Source: Serinus canaria
Taxonomy: Eukaryota > Chordata > Aves > Passeriformes > Fringillidae
Length of the DNA: 64,000 nt
Direction: 5' to 3'
NCBI RefSeq assembly: GCF_022539315.1
Contig: NC_066333.1
Location: 13,076,501 to 13,140,500 of the forward strand
Within the stretch, counting starts at the first letter, position 1; every line of letters starts with the position of its first letter. Shown here piece after piece: positions 59,801-64,000 of the stretch. Under the pieces are notes generated by a model that saw nothing but the letters and a program-made list of their open reading frames with translations, did no database searches and was not told the origin of the DNA. A program made the position numbers and the translations under genes.

Positions 59801-62800
59801 ACACACTGTTGAAAACAGACCTGGGAAGGCAGAGAGTGACTTTCCCCATTTCTGCAGCTTCAATATATCTTTAAACCAAATCTGCTTTCTTGCATGCCAA
59901 TTTTTAGCCTGGAGCCAGGTATTAGAGCTGAGTGATAAATCCCTGAAAGGGTGATCACAATAGAAACTCTGACAGACACTTAACACTACTGGTACCAACT
60001 CAGGGAGCTCAGGATATATTTTTCCCCTGATTAGGTATTGGCTGTACATTTGTGCAGACTCCATAAGCACAAAATGTATGTAGGACACACTGCAAAACTG
60101 CAAATCTGTGACTTATTTGTGACCTTTGGGGAAGTGACTTTTATCTTTGTACTTTATTTTTAAACGTATCATAACCACTAAACACAGCTTTCACAATTGC
60201 ACATTGTTTTTAAATTGAGCAAAAAACTGGCATTTGAACAGTGATGACTTGATAGCCAAAACCTTCCCCCTCCCAAACCATAGACTGAGGTCTAATACAG
60301 CAAGTGGGACTTGAACTGAGATAGGTTTCAGTATTAGCGTTCGTAAGATTTGTCACTGTCACATCTTGCTAACACTCAGAGCATCTCATTTTCTAAATAT
60401 AATGTATCACTGTTTAGTGGCTAAAAATGCAAATTACAAAAAATCTAATCATGTTCAAGAAACTGAAAAAAACCCTCTATGATCCCTGAAGCCCTCAGAG
60501 CACACATGACTTGATGTAGGGCTTTCCTAGCTAAGCACAACAAGAGTGCACACCAAACATGTGGGACAGCAGCATCAATAGCCAGAGCACACATTCTCTG
60601 CTCTGCACAAATCCCACAGATTTCCAAAAGCATCTTTGACTTGGATTCAAGTGATAAAACACGTGAACTTATCCAAAGGAGTAAGAAAAATACCTTCTTA
60701 GAGCTGATTTCGGATGCTCAAGGTTTAGCTTCTATTTTTCTTGTCTCTTTTTTCCCCCACTAATAAGACTTCTGGTATCAAAGCAACAAAAGAAAATATT
60801 CAGAATTTAAAACTATCTTGTTAAACTTCAAGCTGTAATATCTTGTAAAAGCACCATGTAGGAGCCCTTACATCTATAAAAGGCAGTTTCTTTGCTAAGG
60901 GCATTCTTGGAGCACCTCCCCTCTTTAAATCTAAGCTACAGAGGGTTCATTTGTTTAGTACCCAGCTGAGCAAGTCCAATGGCTAATTGACACCACAAGA
61001 AGTTTTCCATGTCGACTGATCTGCTCCACACATGTTCCTGTTCCTTCCTCTCCTTGGTGCTGGTGCTCACCTGACAAAATGGTAAACCAGACAGTTAACT
61101 GAATTTACCTTTTGTACTAACTCCAAACTGTCTGGTTGCTGGGAGCACAGAGTGTGGGTGTTGTGGCCAAGGAGGAAGAGGACAAGACACATGCGCTGGA
61201 GTGCTCCCATTGGCAGCAGGTTTGCTGTAACCAGGTGTATCGTCACCCCATTGCCCTAAACACCTCCCCCCAGGTAGAGGGAGAAAATAAACCCCGGGTT
61301 TCTTTTTCCAGGAAAGTGCCTATTACACCTTGCCACAAGAGGTGAGAGAAGCTGACGTGTAAGTGGGTTAGAACACCCTGAGTGTGGGGCAGCAGCAGGG
61401 CCTGCTCCAGGGCTCAGGTGCTGTGTGAACAACTGGAAGAGGCTGCTCTGATAAGAGTTTGGAAAGGCCTGGGAAAAAAATCTATTGCAGAAACACCACA
61501 TTCCTATAAATGAGACAAGTGGGAAACAGTCTCATTATGTTAAAACCCCTTTTCTGCCGTTCCATTCAGGGCTGTGAGTGCACTGTCAGAGCAATGCAGG
61601 TTTACCCTAAGGTACATCAGCAAGTAACCTGCCAATCCATATCCAGGATCTTGATCACCACGGAACAACTGGGTCTATTAATTACTGTATCACTGAATTC
61701 CAACCAAAACCCACTTTAAACCATTGGAGTCATTGGTGGATAATTGGTTTGCTATTAAAACATCTCCAGTCCACCGCAAATCTTACCTGTTCTAAGGAAA
61801 CTGCTTAGTAGGTGTGTTAATGGAAGTTATTGCTGTTATAAATTATCTCCAGACATTGACAAAAGAAGTAATACAAGGTATATTTTTTAAAAGCTCTGGC
61901 CAATGCATGGCTGAATGATTGAGTTGGAAAATGAACCATTCCTTGGGGTTAGCAAATGATTTTTCATCAGCTAGCAGGCTATTAAGCACACCTAGATAAT
62001 AAACGGATGATTTTAGCAGTAATTCTACTTGCTTCTCATATTTTCCATTTTAAATTCCATGTTACTTTTAAAGGATTCACACATTACCTTGATTTACACC
62101 ATGGAGAAGAGAGCCAATGATATCCTTTAATGTCAGAGACAGTGCATTATTATTTATCATTAAATCCACCTTTTTTTTCCCTCCCCACCTTGTGAAAGGT
62201 TTGACAAATACCAGGCTGGCTCTAAGGCAGGGCTGTGATTCCCCACACGGGGCACACCCTGGCAGTGAGGGGCACTCTCCAAGGGTGTGGGTTTGCAGCT
62301 TTCTGCCTGTTTAATGCGGGATCCTGTGATGGTCATCCTTGCAAATCCCCCTGTCTTCCACAGGAGATCACAGCTCAATCATGTGAACTTCAGATACCGG
62401 TAGGAACTAGGGAACAAAATCTTTACACTAATGAGATTATTTGCATGAAATGTTATTTCAATAAGACAGCCTAGGGAAGGAGGCCGTTCACACTTGATTT
62501 TCCACATTTGTTATTAGATTTCTTGCCCAAAAGAACAATTTGGGGGAACAACTCCAAAGATGCAGTATTGGAACTGATGGCCAGTTTCAATGGAATATAA
62601 ACGAATTTTTAACGTGAAGGCAACTGGGGTGACAGAGACATTAAAAAGGGGTTGACTGGCAACTTGTTTCATTCTCATGTTCCACTGGAGCTCTACCATT
62701 CAAACCACTGCCAAACAGGCAATTTTCTGGTGGAAAAGAGATGCATGGGCTCAGATTCTCCCTGAAAATGCCAACTACAATAGCAAAGATGTCTGTGCCC

Positions 62801-64000
62801 GCCTGTTTATGTGCATTCTTCTCTTTTAGGGCATTCAGACCTACTACTCACCACACAATTTCCTTTGTAGCAGCACTCAGAGAATAGCGCAATGTTATTT
62901 AAAGCAAATTTGTTCAATTGGGTTCATGCGAGTTCAGCCTTAGGGGCAAAAGCAGTACTTTCATACAGGAAGGCAAACTTTTACAATAAAACAAAAAGCA
63001 CAAATATTCACTGAGTCTGGAGTTTCATTACGAAGTGTGAAGTCAATTTATGGTTGAGAGTTTTGTATCAAAAGCAGATGAAATTTGGAAATTTCAAAAG
63101 AGTTTGGCCTCATAGTTTTGGAATGATTCAAACTTCAAATTCAAAATGAAACTGGGAGATGTGAACTTCAGAGGCTTATGCTGCAGAAAAATGTTGTGAT
63201 CTATGTATGTATCTACTGCAATTTATTTTCACAAGATTTCATACTTTCCTGATAATTACAGACCCCTCTTGCATAGGCAATAATTTTCCATTTGAACTTC
63301 TACAGTACAGCCTGTTCCTCTCCTCCTTCAGAGCAGTACTGAACACAAATGCACCGATTTATCACACTTTTTTCCACATTAGACCTTTAGAAATTCAGCT
63401 GATGGACCACTGGAGAACAAATAACTCCCATACTCTTTCATATTTTCCAAAGTTTTGAAGCTTAAATTCTAAAATTTCTTTCCAGCAAAAGGCTTTTCTT
63501 GCATTTCTTTGTAAGATACTCTGTATGATTTCAATATGAAACCCCATTTTCCAAAGGAATAGCAAAATTCATAGTTCCAGGGGAAAAAACCCATAGAGTA
63601 CAGCAGATTTCAGGGTGCTTTTTGAACAAAGAATCCTTCATACCAGTCTCCCCCAGTGCAAATTTCCCCTCCTCAGCTTCTGGGCCAGATCTTTGCCTGC
63701 TTAGTGTCGCCCTGACCTGGGCTTGCTCATTTATTCAGGGGCTGAATATCCCTAATCTGTAAAATAAATCTTTAGCAAAGCTGCCCGACTATTGTTTTAG
63801 AAATACCTAAGTAAAGGGTCACCAGAAAGACACTTGGCTACTGCTGTGTCCAGCAGCTGAGTGACAGACAAGCTCGGAGCCATCGCAGGGCTCTGAGCGA
63901 ATTTGCAGGACAATTACACGCTCTGGAATTCCCAAGTGTACTGAAGAATTATTGAACAAAGCTAAAACGTGAATAAAAAGGCATTAAGCTAAAAAACATC
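56860..64000. other. non-coding unique sequence, no gene seen
   Basis: GC-richer up to about 57130, then mostly AT-rich to the end. A few CpGs gather around 61190-61360 (ATGCGCTGG, TATCGTCAC, CCCCGGG, GACGTG) without a promoter pattern. A T8 run lies near 59490-59500 and another near 62171-62178. The words TGATTTACACCATGG at 62091-62105 faintly recall the palindromic relic at 27396. No gene, RNA or sizeable repeat could be supported. Confidence 0.55.

Noticed and set aside
62091..62117. TGATTTACACCATGG as a third palindromic relic end
   Set aside because: Only about 15 bases resemble the family and no second arm is found nearby.
1..64000. CRISPR arrays, tRNA or rRNA genes, bacterial operons or a prophage
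   Set aside because: No regularly spaced direct repeats, no cloverleaf-forming segments with both pol III boxes intact, no rRNA-like sequence and no dense long open frames. The sequence is vertebrate-like.

Overview
The window looks like non-coding DNA from a bird, most likely from a gene desert or a very long intron. It is AT-leaning overall, with short GC-richer patches, CpG is scarce, and recognisable repeats are few. What can be recognised fits a sauropsid: a degenerate 3' fragment of a CR1 LINE in antisense (41799-41879), a solo retroviral LTR on the minus strand (31297-31624), and several decayed old interspersed repeats (MIR/CORE-type SINE pieces at 30101-30208 and 20801-20860, a tRNA-like SINE head at 42191-42270, and two palindromic MITE-like relics at 27396-27470 and 46664-46788). 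No Alu, L1, B1 or other mammal-specific repeats were seen. The bird assignment is inference from this repeat content. The species and locus cannot be named from the sequence.

No protein-coding gene, rRNA, tRNA gene, CRISPR array, operon or complete transposon could be supported. All open frames are short (226 codons at most). The longest lie in GC-richer patches or across tandem repeats where stop codons are rare, several have equally long open frames on the opposite strand, and none shows a protein family I recognise. I therefore call no CDS.

Layout. 1-6.3 kb: unremarkable sequence with a pyrimidine tract and a 57-bp tandem duplication. 6.3-6.6 kb: a candidate conserved regulatory element rich in TAAT/ATTA cores. 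6.6-21.9 kb: unique sequence with AT-rich stretches, a poly-T run and one old SINE piece. 21.9-22.3 kb: two tandem repeats, including a 12-bp minisatellite. 22.3-30 kb: unique sequence with two octamer sites and a compact CpG-retaining segment at 28.0 kb. 30-35 kb: a MIR-like SINE, the solo LTR and a second TATA/CCAAT pair on the minus strand. 35-42.3 kb: AT-rich unique sequence, a CpG-retaining block at 41 kb, then the CR1 and SINE relics. 42.3-51.4 kb: a perfect palindrome, a strong inverted repeat, a MITE-like relic and three candidate regulatory blocks. 51.4-64 kb: unique sequence with a compound AC/GT microsatellite.

If the window has a function it is probably cis-regulatory: several non-repetitive blocks keep CpGs and homeodomain- or POU-type sites. 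Conservation cannot be judged from one sequence, so these calls are tentative. I found no sign of a novel multi-gene system.
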